From Lacisediminihabitans sp040549525 (GTDB lineage: Bacteria > Actinomycetota > Actinomycetes > Actinomycetales > Microbacteriaceae), in assembly GCF_040549525.1 (NCBI RefSeq), contig NZ_JBEPTM010000004.1:186001-250000 (forward strand): 64,000 bases of DNA. Direction: 5' to 3'. The position numbers and the translations under genes are program-made. Shown one piece after another: positions 1-8,274 of this stretch. Position 1 is the first letter of the stretch. Each line of letters starts with the position of its first letter. The notes under the pieces were generated by a model. It was not told the DNA's origin. It searched no databases and saw only the letters and a list, made by a program, of their open reading frames with translations.

Positions 1-204
1 AACGAGAGTGGCACCGACGGGCAGGGCCGCGGCCGCGAGACCGACGACCTCATCGACGGAGAGAGCGAGCCCCGCGGAATCCCGCTCCGGACCGGTCGGC
101 GCGCGAAAGCGGCTTCCGGGCAGCACGACGCCGTCGGGATCGACGAGGGCGGCTTCGACCTTGGTGCCCCCGACATCCACGGCGAGGGCGAAGATCGCGC
201 TCAC
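1..204 (-). CDS. ROK-family sugar kinase/regulator, N-terminal part (runs off left edge)
   Basis: Only the first 68 residues are inside the window. Reading from a GTG at 204, the protein begins with a hydrophobic strand and the phosphate-binding motif DVGGTKVEAALVD, which is the N-terminal ATP-binding signature of ROK-family proteins (glucokinase, N-acetylglucosamine or N-acetylmannosamine kinase). The GTG overlaps the TGA of the upstream membrane-protein gene by four bases, so the two are translationally coupled. There is no N-terminal helix-turn-helix, so this looks like the kinase rather than the repressor subgroup. Substrate cannot be told from this part. Confidence 0.75.
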   Translation of the reverse strand, partial: MSAIFALAVDVGGTKVEAALVDPDGVVLPGSRFRAPTGPERDSAGLALSVDEVVGLAAAALPVGATLV

Positions 205-539
205 GCGGCGACCCGTGACGCGATGAAGAGCACGAGGTAGTAGAACGCGAACATCGCGACTATGCCGACCAGCGGCCAGTAGAACGCCCAGCGCCCGCGC
301 ACCTCGAAGAAGATGAACAGGGCGGTGCCGGCGAACCAGGACCCCACGGCGAGGATCTTCGTGAAGATGCCGAACACCGGGAGCAGAAACTGGTCCGCAT
401 AGTAACTCGCCAGCGCCAGCATGAAGATGAGGCCGACAAGGCTGAAGACGATGGCGATCGCGATGTCGAGGATCACGATGGCTCGCGGCCGGGATCTGCC
501 CGTCGCGGGCGCAGGGATATTCGGCGTCTTCGTCGTCAT
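201..539 (-). CDS. Small three-helix membrane protein, unknown function
   Basis: 112 residues. After a polar, proline-rich N-terminus of about 18 residues there are three likely membrane segments at roughly 21-45, 57-78 and 88-110. I do not recognise the family. It is the first gene of a two-gene unit with the ROK kinase that follows (four-base overlap), which may hint at a sugar-related role, but this is only context. A TAAGCT hexamer (551-546 on the minus strand) sits exactly six bases before the ATG, so the mRNA is probably leaderless and the chosen start is well supported. Confidence 0.6.
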   Translation of the reverse strand: MTTKTPNIPAPATGRSRPRAIVILDIAIAIVFSLVGLIFMLALASYYADQFLLPVFGIFTKILAVGSWFAGTALFIFFEVRGRWAFYWPLVGIVAMFAFYYLVLFIASRVAA

Positions 540-581
540 GGCACCAGCTTATGGGACGGCTCCCGGCGTACAGCTGTCGGC

Positions 582-1097
582 GTGCCCGCCGCCGAACTGA
601 TCTTTCAGCGCATGATCGACCTGCCGCCGGTCGTCGTCTGGGATGCCCTGGTCGACCCGGATCTGCTTGCCGGTTGGCTCGGTGACGTGCGGATGCTCCC
701 CTCGGCTCGCTCCGAAGGGACGGACGGGGGAGCCATCGCCTTCGAGCTCCTCTGGCCGGGCTCCGGTGCGGGCAAGTCGACCACGGCCACAGTGTCAGCT
801 CTCGAGGCACCCCGGAGGCTGCGGGTCGATACCGATAACCGCGGACGGATCGAATTCCTCCTCGACAGCATTCCCGGCGGCTTGCGGGGCTCGAGCACCC
901 GACTCGAACTCCGGGTCGACTCCGGCATCGAACCCGCGTTCGCCACCGCGGTGCGCGCCGAATGGCAGACCAGCCTCGACCGCCTCGAGAAACTGCTGCA
1001 CGGGCATCCGGTCGACTGGGCGAAGGTCGCATCGCACTCCGATGGCACAACAGGGGTCGGCGGCACGACGGCCCGTTCGGTGAATTCCCCGGGCTGA
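582..1097 (+). CDS. SRPBCC / AHSA1-type START-fold protein
   Basis: 171 residues from a GTG. The N-terminal pattern PPVVVWDALVDPDLLAGWLG is the typical beginning of the AHSA1-like branch of the SRPBCC (Bet v 1/START) superfamily, in which the first helix carries a conserved W and the domain forms a deep hydrophobic cavity. The middle has alternating strand-like segments and the C-terminus the long helix (about residues 115-145, with AEWQTSLDRLEKLL) expected of the fold. The last 25 residues are low-complexity. Such proteins bind small hydrophobic ligands or act as toxin/antitoxin-like partners; no function can be assigned. It diverges from the membrane-protein gene at 539. Confidence 0.65.
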   Translation: MPAAELIFQRMIDLPPVVVWDALVDPDLLAGWLGDVRMLPSARSEGTDGGAIAFELLWPGSGAGKSTTATVSALEAPRRLRVDTDNRGRIEFLLDSIPGGLRGSSTRLELRVDSGIEPAFATAVRAEWQTSLDRLEKLLHGHPVDWAKVASHSDGTTGVGGTTARSVNSPG

Positions 1098-1109
1098 CGC
1101 GCTGCTCGG

Positions 1110-1146
1110 GTGAGCACTCATCTCGGGAGGCGTGCTCACATGAGCA
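1110..1146. promoter_or_regulatory. Candidate operator with three TGAGCA half-sites
   Basis: GTGAGCAC (1110-1117) and its exact inverse GTGCTCAC (1132-1139) flank 14 bases, and the second one also forms a perfect palindrome TGCTCA-CA-TGAGCA (1133-1146). The half-site TGAGCA therefore occurs three times, at 1111, 1133 (inverted) and 1141. It lies 16 bp upstream of the -35 box of the regulator gene. The likely ligand is the SorC/DeoR-type protein encoded next (inference). Confidence 0.5.
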
Positions 1147-1161
1147 ATTCCTGCGCAGATG

Positions 1162-1190
1162 TTGAAGGAGGTCACTCCAGGGCATAGCGT
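1162..1190 (+). promoter_or_regulatory. Promoter of the deoxyribose operon
   Basis: TTGAAG (1162-1167), a 17-bp spacer and TAGCGT (1185-1190) give a good sigma-70-like promoter. The transcript would start near 1197 and carry a GGGAG Shine-Dalgarno at 1209-1213 before the ATG at 1220. Confidence 0.5.
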
Positions 1191-1219
1191 TGGGGGAGCG
1201 AGACTGACGGGAGCGCGGC

Positions 1220-2191
1220 ATGACGACATCGACAGAGATGCTCTCCGTTCGCGCCGCCGAGCTCTACTACGAGGAGAGCAAGACCCAGGACGAGATCGGC
1301 TCCCTTCTCGGACTCACCCGCTGGAAGGTGGGCAGGCTGCTCACCCAGGCCAGGGAACTGGGAATCGTGCGAATCGAGATCGTTCATCCCCGGGCGCGAA
1401 AACTGTCGATGGAGCGCGAGCTGCGCGAACACTTCTCCCTGGCGGATGCGGTGGTCGTGCCGTCGCCCTCCGACGGGTCGAGCGTGGCCGATCGCGTCGC
1501 GGAAGCGGCGGCGGACTACCTGCGGGCCCTCCGGCCGGTGCCGGGAACGCTCGGAGTGAGCTGGGGGCGCACGGTCGACTCGATTGCCGATCATCTCCCG
1601 CAGGGATGGGCCCGCGGCGTCGATGTCGTGCAGATCAACGGGGGCGTCAGTCTCAATCGCCGTTCCGGCACCGCCGCCTCGACCGCCGTCTCGATCGCGC
1701 GTTCCGGGGGCGGGCAGGCCACCCTGTTGCCGAGCCCGGCGATCCTCGAGCATCGCGACACCCGAGTCGCTATCGAAGCCGACCGCACTGTCGCGGGAGT
1801 GCTCGAGCGCGCCGCCGGGGCATCCGCCTATCTCTACAGCGCCGGTGTCGCCGACGCGAGCTCTGTGCTCGTCGACAGCGGGTACCTCAGCCGCGAAGAC
1901 ATCGCGATGCTGGTGGCCAGGGGCGCGGTCGGCGACGTCGTCGGACGATACATCGACGGGGATGGCAACATCGTCGACCACGAACTCGACGGGCGCACTG
2001 TGGGCGTCTCGCTCGAACAGTTGCGGGCCGCGGCCGTCGCGATCGCGGTGATCTCGGGTGAATCGAAGCACGCTATCGCCCGCGCCGTCGTCTCGAGCTC
2101 GCTGTGCTCCGTTCTCATCACCGACGAGGCGACGGCGAGAGCCGTGCTCGATCAGGCAGATTTCGGCACCACGATCCAGGAAAGAAGCTGA
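1220..2191 (+). CDS. SorC/DeoR-type sugar-binding transcriptional regulator
   Basis: 323 residues. Residues 5-60 form a winged helix-turn-helix of the SorC type (AAELYYEESKTQDEIGSLLG followed by TRWKVGRLLTQA), and residues 65-315 the phosphosugar-binding SIS-like domain of this family, with GVSWGRTVDSIA and INGG motifs typical of Bacillus DeoR/CggR relatives. Length matches the family (310-330). It ends four bases before deoC, so it is the first gene of the operon and probably controls it in response to deoxyribose 5-phosphate (known for the family; inferred here). Three TGAGCA half-sites lie upstream. Start is supported by GGGAG six bases before the ATG. Confidence 0.85.
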   Translation: MTTSTEMLSVRAAELYYEESKTQDEIGSLLGLTRWKVGRLLTQARELGIVRIEIVHPRARKLSMERELREHFSLADAVVVPSPSDGSSVADRVAEAAADYLRALRPVPGTLGVSWGRTVDSIADHLPQGWARGVDVVQINGGVSLNRRSGTAASTAVSIARSGGGQATLLPSPAILEHRDTRVAIEADRTVAGVLERAAGASAYLYSAGVADASSVLVDSGYLSREDIAMLVARGAVGDVVGRYIDGDGNIVDHELDGRTVGVSLEQLRAAAVAIAVISGESKHAIARAVVSSSLCSVLITDEATARAVLDQADFGTTIQERS

Positions 2192-2194
2192 ACC

Positions 2195-3214
2195 ATGACG
2201 ATCCACCAGGCGGCACCCCTCGTCGCCGTGCCTCTCGCGCCGGCCGAACGAGCGATCCAGCTCATCGGTGGTGATCTCACCGAGAAGAGCCTCCGACTTC
2301 ATCTCGAAGGACTCACCGGGGTGGATGCCGTCGGCCTCGAAGCCCGCGCAGCCTCGCTCGGTACCCGCTCGATCAAGACCACCTCGAAGGCCTGGGCGCT
2401 CGACCGCATCATCGAGCTCATCGACCTCACGACGCTCGAAGGATCGGACACCCCGGGCAAGGTGCAGTCGCTCGTCGCCAAGGCGATGATCCCGGACCCC
2501 TCCGATGCGACGACGCCGCGGGTGGCCGCGGTCTGCGTCTACGGCGACATGGTGCCCTACGCGGTCGAGGCGCTCGGGTCCGCCGGGGGAGAGGCTGGCA
2601 TCCACGTCGCCGCCGTTGCCACGGCCTTCCCGAGCGGGCGCGCCTCGCTTGCGGTGAAGATCGCCGACACGAGGGATGCCGTGCGCTCCGGTGCCGACGA
2701 GATCGACATGGTGATCGACCGTGGGGCGTTCCTCTCCGGCCGCTACGGACTGGTCTTCGACCAGATCGTGGCGGTGAAGGAAGCCTGCCGCCGCGAGGAC
2801 GGTTCCTCCGCGCACCTCAAGGTGATCCTCGAGACCGGCGAACTCACCACCTACGACAATGTGCGCCGGGCATCCTGGCTCGCGATCCTGGCCGGAGGGG
2901 ACTTCATCAAGACCTCCACCGGCAAGGTGAGTCCCGCCGCGACTCTTCCCGTCACCCTTCTCATGCTGCAGGTGGTGAACGACTGGTACCGGCTCACCGG
3001 CGAGAGGATCGGCGTCAAACCGGCCGGAGGCATCCGCACCTCGAAGGACGCGATCAAGTATCTGGTGACCGTTGCCGAGACCGTCGGTGAGGAGTGGCTG
3101 CAACCGCACCTCTTCCGGTTTGGGGCGTCGAGCCTGCTCAACGACGTGCTGCTCCAGCGCCAGAAACTCCATTCCGGCCACTACAGCGGCCCCGACTACG
3201 TAACGGTGGACTAG
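2195..3214 (+). CDS. deoC: Deoxyribose-phosphate aldolase
   Basis: 339 residues. Cleaves 2-deoxy-D-ribose 5-phosphate into glyceraldehyde 3-phosphate and acetaldehyde (EC 4.1.2.4), cytoplasmic. The TIM-barrel hallmarks are present: DEIDMVIDRG, LKVILETGEL, the Schiff-base lysine in DFIKTSTGK (about residue 243) and GVKPAGGIRT with the proton-relay lysine. The protein is longer than the 220-260 residue short DeoC type and belongs to the long actinobacterial/animal-like type. It starts three bases after the regulator stop and ends three bases before the aldehyde dehydrogenase, a tight operon; the ALDH would remove the acetaldehyde produced. Confidence 0.95.
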   Translation: MTIHQAAPLVAVPLAPAERAIQLIGGDLTEKSLRLHLEGLTGVDAVGLEARAASLGTRSIKTTSKAWALDRIIELIDLTTLEGSDTPGKVQSLVAKAMIPDPSDATTPRVAAVCVYGDMVPYAVEALGSAGGEAGIHVAAVATAFPSGRASLAVKIADTRDAVRSGADEIDMVIDRGAFLSGRYGLVFDQIVAVKEACRREDGSSAHLKVILETGELTTYDNVRRASWLAILAGGDFIKTSTGKVSPAATLPVTLLMLQVVNDWYRLTGERIGVKPAGGIRTSKDAIKYLVTVAETVGEEWLQPHLFRFGASSLLNDVLLQRQKLHSGHYSGPDYVTVD

Positions 3215-3217
3215 ACC

Positions 3218-4735
3218 ATGACCTTTCTCGACTATGCCCCGGCGCCCGAATCGACGGCGATCCTCAACCTCCGCGAGAGCTACGGCCTCTTCATCGACGG
3301 CGAATTCTCCGACGGGCACGGGGAGTCCTTCCACACGATCTCCCCGGCGACCGAGCAGGAGATCGCCCGGATCGCCAGCGCGGATGTCTCGGACGTCGAC
3401 CGCGCCGTCGCGGCCGCCCGTCGCGCCTACAGCCGCACCTGGTCGAAGCTCTCGGGCGCCGACCGCGGCAAGTACCTGTTCCGGATCGCCCGTCTCGTGC
3501 AGGAGCGGGCGCGCGAACTCGCCGTCGCGGAGAGCCTCGACAACGGCAAGCCGATCCGGGAGTCTCGCGATGTGGACGTGCCTCTCGTCGCCGCGTGGTT
3601 CTTCTACTACGCCGGCTGGGCCGACAAGCTCGACTACGCCGGCCTCGGCCCGAATCCCCGCTCGCTCGGCGTTGCCGCACAGGTGATCCCCTGGAACTTT
3701 CCGCTGCTGATGCTGGCGTGGAAGATCGCCCCGGCGCTCGCTGCGGGCAACACCGTCGTGATCAAGCCAGCCGAAACCACGCCGCTCACCGCGCTCATCT
3801 TCGCGGAGATCCTGCAGCAGGCCGATCTGCCGGCCGGCGTCGTGAACATCATCACGGGCGCGGGAGACACCGGGTCCCTCCTGGTGAACCATCCGGATGT
3901 CAACAAGGTCGCCTTCACCGGATCCACCGCGGTCGGTCGCGCCATCGCCCGCTCCACCGCCGGCTCCGGCAAGAAGCTGACCCTGGAGCTCGGCGGCAAG
4001 GCGGCGAACATCGTGTTCGACGACGCGCCGATGGATCAGGCGATCGAGGGCATCGTCAACGGGATCTTCTTCAACCAGGGCCACGTCTGCTGCGCCGGAT
4101 CGCGCCTCCTGGTGCAGGAGAACGTGAAGGACGAGGTGGTCGATCGTCTCAAGGCTCGGCTCTCCACCCTGCGGCTCGGCGATCCGCTCGACAAGAACAC
4201 CGACATCGGCGCGATCAATTCGCGCGCGCAGCTCGACCGCATCCGCGAACTCTCCGACATCGGGGAGCAGGAGGGCGCCGAGCGGTGGAGCGCGGACTGC
4301 GAGATTCCGAAGAACGGATTCTGGTTCGCGCCGACCATCTTCACCAACGTGTCCACCAGCCACCGCATCGCCAGGGAAGAGGTCTTCGGACCGGTGCTCA
4401 GCGTTCTGAGCTTCCGCACCCCGGCAGAGGCGATCTCGAAGGCGAACAACACGCCCTATGGCCTCTCGGCCGGCATCTGGAGCTCGAACGGCAGCCGGGT
4501 GCTCGGTGTCGCCGACAGGCTGCGGGCCGGAGTGGTCTGGGCGAACACCTTCAACCAGTTCGATCCGGCCAGCCCCTTCGGCGGCTACAAGGAGTCGGGC
4601 TACGGCCGGGAGGGCGGTCGCCACGGTCTCGCCGCGTACCTGGAGTCGACCGGTTGGGATTCCCCCGGTGGTCGAGCAGCGAGCGCCATCGAGCGTATCG
4701 AGACCTCCTCGAGCAAGAAAGCAGCACGCAAATGA
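3218..4735 (+). CDS. NAD(P)-dependent aldehyde dehydrogenase
   Basis: 505 residues, full-length ALDH. Visible landmarks are VIPWNFPLLMLAWK (oxyanion asparagine), KPAETTPLTAL, FTGSTAVGR, the general base in LELGGKAANIVF and the nucleophilic cysteine in FNQGHVCCAGSR (about residue 290), then EEVFGPVLSVL. In this operon it probably oxidises the acetaldehyde released by DeoC to acetate. The last 25 residues, rich in S, R, E and K, are encoded by a copy of a dispersed TCGAG-flanked palindrome (4670-4705) and are unlikely to be part of the fold. The stop overlaps the next ATG by four bases. Confidence 0.93.
   Translation: MTFLDYAPAPESTAILNLRESYGLFIDGEFSDGHGESFHTISPATEQEIARIASADVSDVDRAVAAARRAYSRTWSKLSGADRGKYLFRIARLVQERARELAVAESLDNGKPIRESRDVDVPLVAAWFFYYAGWADKLDYAGLGPNPRSLGVAAQVIPWNFPLLMLAWKIAPALAAGNTVVIKPAETTPLTALIFAEILQQADLPAGVVNIITGAGDTGSLLVNHPDVNKVAFTGSTAVGRAIARSTAGSGKKLTLELGGKAANIVFDDAPMDQAIEGIVNGIFFNQGHVCCAGSRLLVQENVKDEVVDRLKARLSTLRLGDPLDKNTDIGAINSRAQLDRIRELSDIGEQEGAERWSADCEIPKNGFWFAPTIFTNVSTSHRIAREEVFGPVLSVLSFRTPAEAISKANNTPYGLSAGIWSSNGSRVLGVADRLRAGVVWANTFNQFDPASPFGGYKESGYGREGGRHGLAAYLESTGWDSPGGRAASAIERIETSSSKKAARK
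4670..4705. repeat. Dispersed palindromic element, copy 1 (inside ALDH C-terminus)
   Basis: Begins GGTCGAGCAGCGAGCG and ends GAGCGTATCGAGACC. Related copies lie at 25952-26005 and 33870-33903. Here it is read through in frame, adding a non-conserved tail to the aldehyde dehydrogenase. Confidence 0.6.
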
Positions 4736-5598
4736 CCCGCCTCGCCGTACCCAAGACCTACAAGCTGTACATCGGCGGCACGTTCCCGCGCAGCGAGTCC
4801 GGGCGGGTCTACGAGATCGACACCGCCACGGGCGAGTTCCTCGCCAATGCGGCCCGGGCATCCAGGAAGGATGCCAGGGATGCCGTGGTCGCGGCCCGCG
4901 CCGCGCATTCCGGCTGGGCCGGCGCAACCGGCTACAACCGCGGTCAGGTGCTCTACCGCATCGCCGAATTGCTCGAGGGTCGTCGAGCCCAGTTCGTGGA
5001 CGAGCTGCGCCAGAGCGAAGGCCTCTCCGAAGCGGCAGCCCAGAAGCAGGTGGACACCGCCATCGATGTGTGGGTCTGGTACGCCGGCTGGGCGGACAAG
5101 TACGTTCAGGTGGCCGGCAACGGCAACCCGGTGAGCGGACCGTATTTCAACATATCCACCCCGGAGCCGACGGGGGTGGTGGCGATCATCGCCCCGCAGG
5201 CCTCGAGCCTGCTCGGGCTGGTCAGTGTCATCGCGCCTGCCCTCGTCAGTGGCAACACGGTGGTGGTGGTGGCGAGCGAGCGAGCTCCTCTCTCCGCGAT
5301 CAGCCTGAGTGAGGTGCTCGCGACGAGCGATGTTCCCGGGGGAGTGGTCAATGTGCTGACCGGGTCGGCCGCCGAGATCGCTCCCTGGCTCGCGAGTCAC
5401 GCCGACGTCAATGCGATCGACCTCGCCGGTGCCGGCGACCTCGCCGGAGAGCTCAGTTGGATCGACCTCCAGATCGCCGGTGCCGAAACGCTGAAGCGGG
5501 TGCTCCCGCCCGAGAGCGGGGTGCCAGCGCCATCCGTCGAGCGGATCACCTTCTTCACGGAGACGAAGACGGTGTGGCACACGAAGGGGATCATCTAG
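4732..5598 (+). CDS. Truncated aldehyde dehydrogenase-like protein lacking catalytic residues
   Basis: 288 residues, against about 480-500 for a normal ALDH. The N-terminal half is clearly ALDH (YKLYIGGTFPRSESGRVYE, VWYAGWADKYVQV, PTGVVAIIAP, ALVSGNTVVVV), but the region that should read FTGST-VGR reads IDLAGAGDLAG, the LELGG glutamate is absent and the chain ends before the catalytic cysteine segment. The final 60 residues do not resemble ALDH. It overlaps the full-length ALDH by ATGA, so the two are made together; it may be a regulatory or structural partner. The domain logic resembles ALDH16, in which the second ALDH domain is also catalytically dead, but as two proteins. It does not look like a recent pseudogene because the frame is intact and codon use is normal. 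Confidence 0.85.
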   Translation: MTRLAVPKTYKLYIGGTFPRSESGRVYEIDTATGEFLANAARASRKDARDAVVAARAAHSGWAGATGYNRGQVLYRIAELLEGRRAQFVDELRQSEGLSEAAAQKQVDTAIDVWVWYAGWADKYVQVAGNGNPVSGPYFNISTPEPTGVVAIIAPQASSLLGLVSVIAPALVSGNTVVVVASERAPLSAISLSEVLATSDVPGGVVNVLTGSAAEIAPWLASHADVNAIDLAGAGDLAGELSWIDLQIAGAETLKRVLPPESGVPAPSVERITFFTETKTVWHTKGII

Positions 5599-5618
5599 CG
5601 GCGATCCTCCAGAGGTGA

Positions 5619-5637
5619 CGGGGGCTGTCTGCCCCCG
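5619..5637 (+). terminator. Possible terminator hairpin after the deo operon
   Basis: CGGGGGC-TGTCT-GCCCCCG, a 7-bp perfect GC stem 20 bases after the operon stop. No T-run follows, as is often the case in Actinobacteria. Confidence 0.4.
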
Positions 5638-5681
5638 GGTTGGGGGCGCTTCCGGCAGGGGGCCGCGTCTAGGCTGGGCTG

Positions 5682-6590
5682 ATGGTGCATCGGGGGATAG
5701 CGGTTGTTCGGCGCGTAGGGGCGACCCTCGCCGTCGCCATTCTCGCGGGATTCTCTCTCACCTCGATGGGTGTGGGCAGCGCCTCGGCCTCCGAAGCCGA
5801 CACGATCGCCTCCCTGGTCAACCAGGCCAGAGCGAGCGCGGGACTTCCCGGCCTCATCCATAATCCGGCGATGGATGCCGTGGCGCAGCAGTGGGCGAAC
5901 CAGATGGGTGCCGCCAATTCGATGACCCACAACCCCGACTACAGCACCCAGATTCCGTCCGGCTGGAGTCGCGCCGGCGAGAATGTGGCGACGGGCCAAC
6001 CCACTCCCTCTGCCATGCACACGGCCTGGATGAACTCACCGGGTCACCGGGCCAACATCCTGGGTGACTTCACCGACATCGGAATCGCCTTCGTGACCGT
6101 GAATGGCACCACCTGGGGTGTGGAGGACTTCGGCAAGTACGCCGGGCACGCGGGTGCGCCTGCCCCCGCGCCGGCTCCGGCCCCGGCGGCCCCGGCCCCG
6201 CCGGCCCCGCCGGCTCCGAAGGCTCCGGCGCCCGTGGCACGCGCGGCAGCAGCGCCGGCTCCCGCGCCGGTGGCGACACCCGGGGGGACAGCTCCGGTTG
6301 CCGGCGCAGCCGCCACCCCGACCACTGCGTCGACACCCGTTCCGGCGACGACTCCCTCGGTCGCCTCCACTCCGCAGCCCGCCGCGAGTTCGAAAGCGAC
6401 CGAGCGACGCGTGCAGCCTTCGCCGTCGGGCAGCTCCGAGTCGTTCCTGCTCAGCGCGTCCGACTCCGCGATCCAGAAGCCGTTCCCGATCGGTTATGTC
6501 ATCGGGGGCATCCTCGTGGTCCTCGGGATCGGCGGCGGCATCTACGGGCAGCGGATGCGAATCCGCGGCCGCAAACCGCCGGACACCTAG
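5682..6590 (+). CDS. CAP/SCP-domain secreted protein with C-terminal membrane anchor
   Basis: 302 residues. Residues 1-37 are a signal peptide ending ASA-SEA. Residues 38-152 are a CAP (SCP/PR1) domain with the conserved histidine-containing stretch MTHNPDYS, GENVATG and HTAWMNSPGHRANILG. A long Ala/Pro linker (about 155-245) resembles a wall-spanning stalk, and a membrane helix (about 268-288) followed by basic residues anchors the C-terminus. There is no LPXTG motif. CAP proteins of bacteria are of mostly unknown function. A TAGGCT hexamer (5670-5675) six bases before the ATG indicates a leaderless mRNA. Confidence 0.9.
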   Translation: MVHRGIAVVRRVGATLAVAILAGFSLTSMGVGSASASEADTIASLVNQARASAGLPGLIHNPAMDAVAQQWANQMGAANSMTHNPDYSTQIPSGWSRAGENVATGQPTPSAMHTAWMNSPGHRANILGDFTDIGIAFVTVNGTTWGVEDFGKYAGHAGAPAPAPAPAPAAPAPPAPPAPKAPAPVARAAAAPAPAPVATPGGTAPVAGAAATPTTASTPVPATTPSVASTPQPAASSKATERRVQPSPSGSSESFLLSASDSAIQKPFPIGYVIGGILVVLGIGGGIYGQRMRIRGRKPPDT

Positions 6591-6662
6591 CGCGCGCCGA
6601 CGGGCCAGTCAACCCGCCAGTGTTTTCTGCGGTTTTCCAGCCAGTCTCCCTAGGGTTGTCCC

Positions 6663-8171
6663 ATGGCTGAAGCAGCGCAGACCGGCAAGAGAGTACTCGT
6701 CACCGGTGCGACCGGATACATCGGGGGTCGCCTCGTGCCGCGACTTCTCGAGGCGGGATATCGCGTGCGGGTGTTTGTGCGCAGTCCCCTGAAACTCACC
6801 GACGTGCCGTGGATCGACGATGTCGAGATCGCGACCGGTGACCTCTCCGATCCGCGCAGTGTCGCCAAGGGCCTCGAGGGTATCGACGTGCTCTACTACC
6901 TCGTCCATTCGATGGGGGCGAAGGGGGAGTTCGAGCAGATCGAGCGCTCCGCAGCGACCACCGTCGCAACGGCGGCTAAGGCGGCTGGCGTCTCGCGCAT
7001 CGTCTACCTCGGCGGCTTGCATCCCGATGGCGAACTCTCCCCTCACCTGCGCTCGCGCGCGGAGGTCGGCCGCATCCTGCTCGACTCGGGAGTGCCGACG
7101 GCGGCGCTCCAGGCCGGCGTGGTGATCGGCTCCGGCTCGACCTCCTTCGAGATGGTTCGCCATCTCACCGACGTTCTTCCGTACATGCCGGCGCCCAAAT
7201 GGGTGCGCAACTTCATCCAGCCGATCGCGATCCGCGACGTGCTCTACTACCTCGTCGAGTGCGCCGAACTGCCGGACGACGTCAACCGCAGCTTCGACAT
7301 CGGCGGGCCGAATGTGCTGCGGTACGGCCAGATGATGAACGGCTATGCGCTCGAGGCCGGACTGAAGCAGCGCCCGATCGCCTCCCTGCCGGTGCTCACC
7401 CCGTGGTTGGCTTCGCAGTGGGTCAACCTTGTCACCCCGATCCCGCGGGCTCTCGCGGTGCCGATCATCGCCTCGCTGCAGTACGACTGCGTGGTGCACG
7501 AACACGACATCGAGAACTTCATCCCCGATCCCGAGGGAGGCCTCACGCCCTATCGGCGATCGGTGCGGCTCGCGCTCGGCAAGATGAGGGATGGCGCGGT
7601 CGAGACGAGTTGGCAGGATTCCGCCGTGCGGGGCGCGCCGAGCGACCGCCTTCCGAGCGACCCGGAGTGGACCGGTCACACGGTCTACACCGACCTGCGC
7701 GAACTCCACTCGACCGCGCCGTCCGACCAGGTCTGGCGGGTGATCGAGGGCATCGGTGGCGACAACGGCTGGTACTCCTTCCCCCTGGCGTGGGCCGTTC
7801 GCGGCTGGATGGACAAGGTGGTCGGGGGAGTGGGTCTGCGACGGGGGCGACGCAACGCGGCGCATCTCAACGCGGGCGACGCCCTCGACTTCTGGCGGGT
7901 CGAAGAGTTGGACCGCGGCCGATTCCTGAGGTTGCGTGCCGAGATGAAGGTGCCCGGCGGCGCCTGGCTGGAACTGAGCGTTAAACCCAACGCCGAGAGC
8001 GGCGGATCCAACTATCGCCAGCGTGCGGTGTTCTTTCCGCAGGGCCTCGGTGGGCGGCTCTACTGGTTCAGCATCCTGCCCTTCCACGGCGTGATCTTCG
8101 CCGGAATGGCGAGCAAGATCACCCAGACCGCCGAAGCGCAAGTGCTCGCCGATTCGCGTGTCGTTCGGTGA
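6663..8171 (+). CDS. NAD(P)-binding atypical SDR with DUF2867-type C-terminal domain
   Basis: 502 residues. The N-terminal Rossmann fold is evident from VLVTGATGYIGGRLVPRL (residues 10-27) and the atypical-SDR segment YYLVHSMGAKGEFEQIE; residues 1-290 resemble NAD(P)H-binding nucleoside-diphosphate-sugar epimerase-like proteins. From about residue 330 a second domain with WRVIEGIGGDNGWYSFPLAW matches what I recall as DUF2867, with a START-like fold. The length fits this two-domain family. Substrate unknown. TAGGGT (6651-6656) is six bases before the ATG, so it is probably leaderless. Confidence 0.8.
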   Translation: MAEAAQTGKRVLVTGATGYIGGRLVPRLLEAGYRVRVFVRSPLKLTDVPWIDDVEIATGDLSDPRSVAKGLEGIDVLYYLVHSMGAKGEFEQIERSAATTVATAAKAAGVSRIVYLGGLHPDGELSPHLRSRAEVGRILLDSGVPTAALQAGVVIGSGSTSFEMVRHLTDVLPYMPAPKWVRNFIQPIAIRDVLYYLVECAELPDDVNRSFDIGGPNVLRYGQMMNGYALEAGLKQRPIASLPVLTPWLASQWVNLVTPIPRALAVPIIASLQYDCVVHEHDIENFIPDPEGGLTPYRRSVRLALGKMRDGAVETSWQDSAVRGAPSDRLPSDPEWTGHTVYTDLRELHSTAPSDQVWRVIEGIGGDNGWYSFPLAWAVRGWMDKVVGGVGLRRGRRNAAHLNAGDALDFWRVEELDRGRFLRLRAEMKVPGGAWLELSVKPNAESGGSNYRQRAVFFPQGLGGRLYWFSILPFHGVIFAGMASKITQTAEAQVLADSRVVR

Positions 8172-8274
8172 CGGGACACGCCGAACAGGCCGCTTCCCTA
8201 GCGTTTCTCAGCACTGGCAGGGATGATGGAAGCGCACCCGCCGGTGATCCGGCGCGACCTTGGGAGGTCACACA

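Noticed and set aside
3094..4731. In-frame upstream extension of the truncated ALDH
   Set aside because: The extension is an alternate frame of deoC and the active ALDH; the ATG at 4732 with ATGA overlap is the natural start.
1172..4927. A 1251-codon open frame on the minus strand across the deo operon
   Set aside because: It is antisense to four well-supported genes; its composition (Arg/Gly/Asp/His-rich) is typical of a shadow frame in high-GC DNA.
4732..5598. Truncated ALDH as a pseudogene
   Set aside because: Frame intact, normal codon use, coupled start and a plausible C-terminus; more likely a diverged partner protein.
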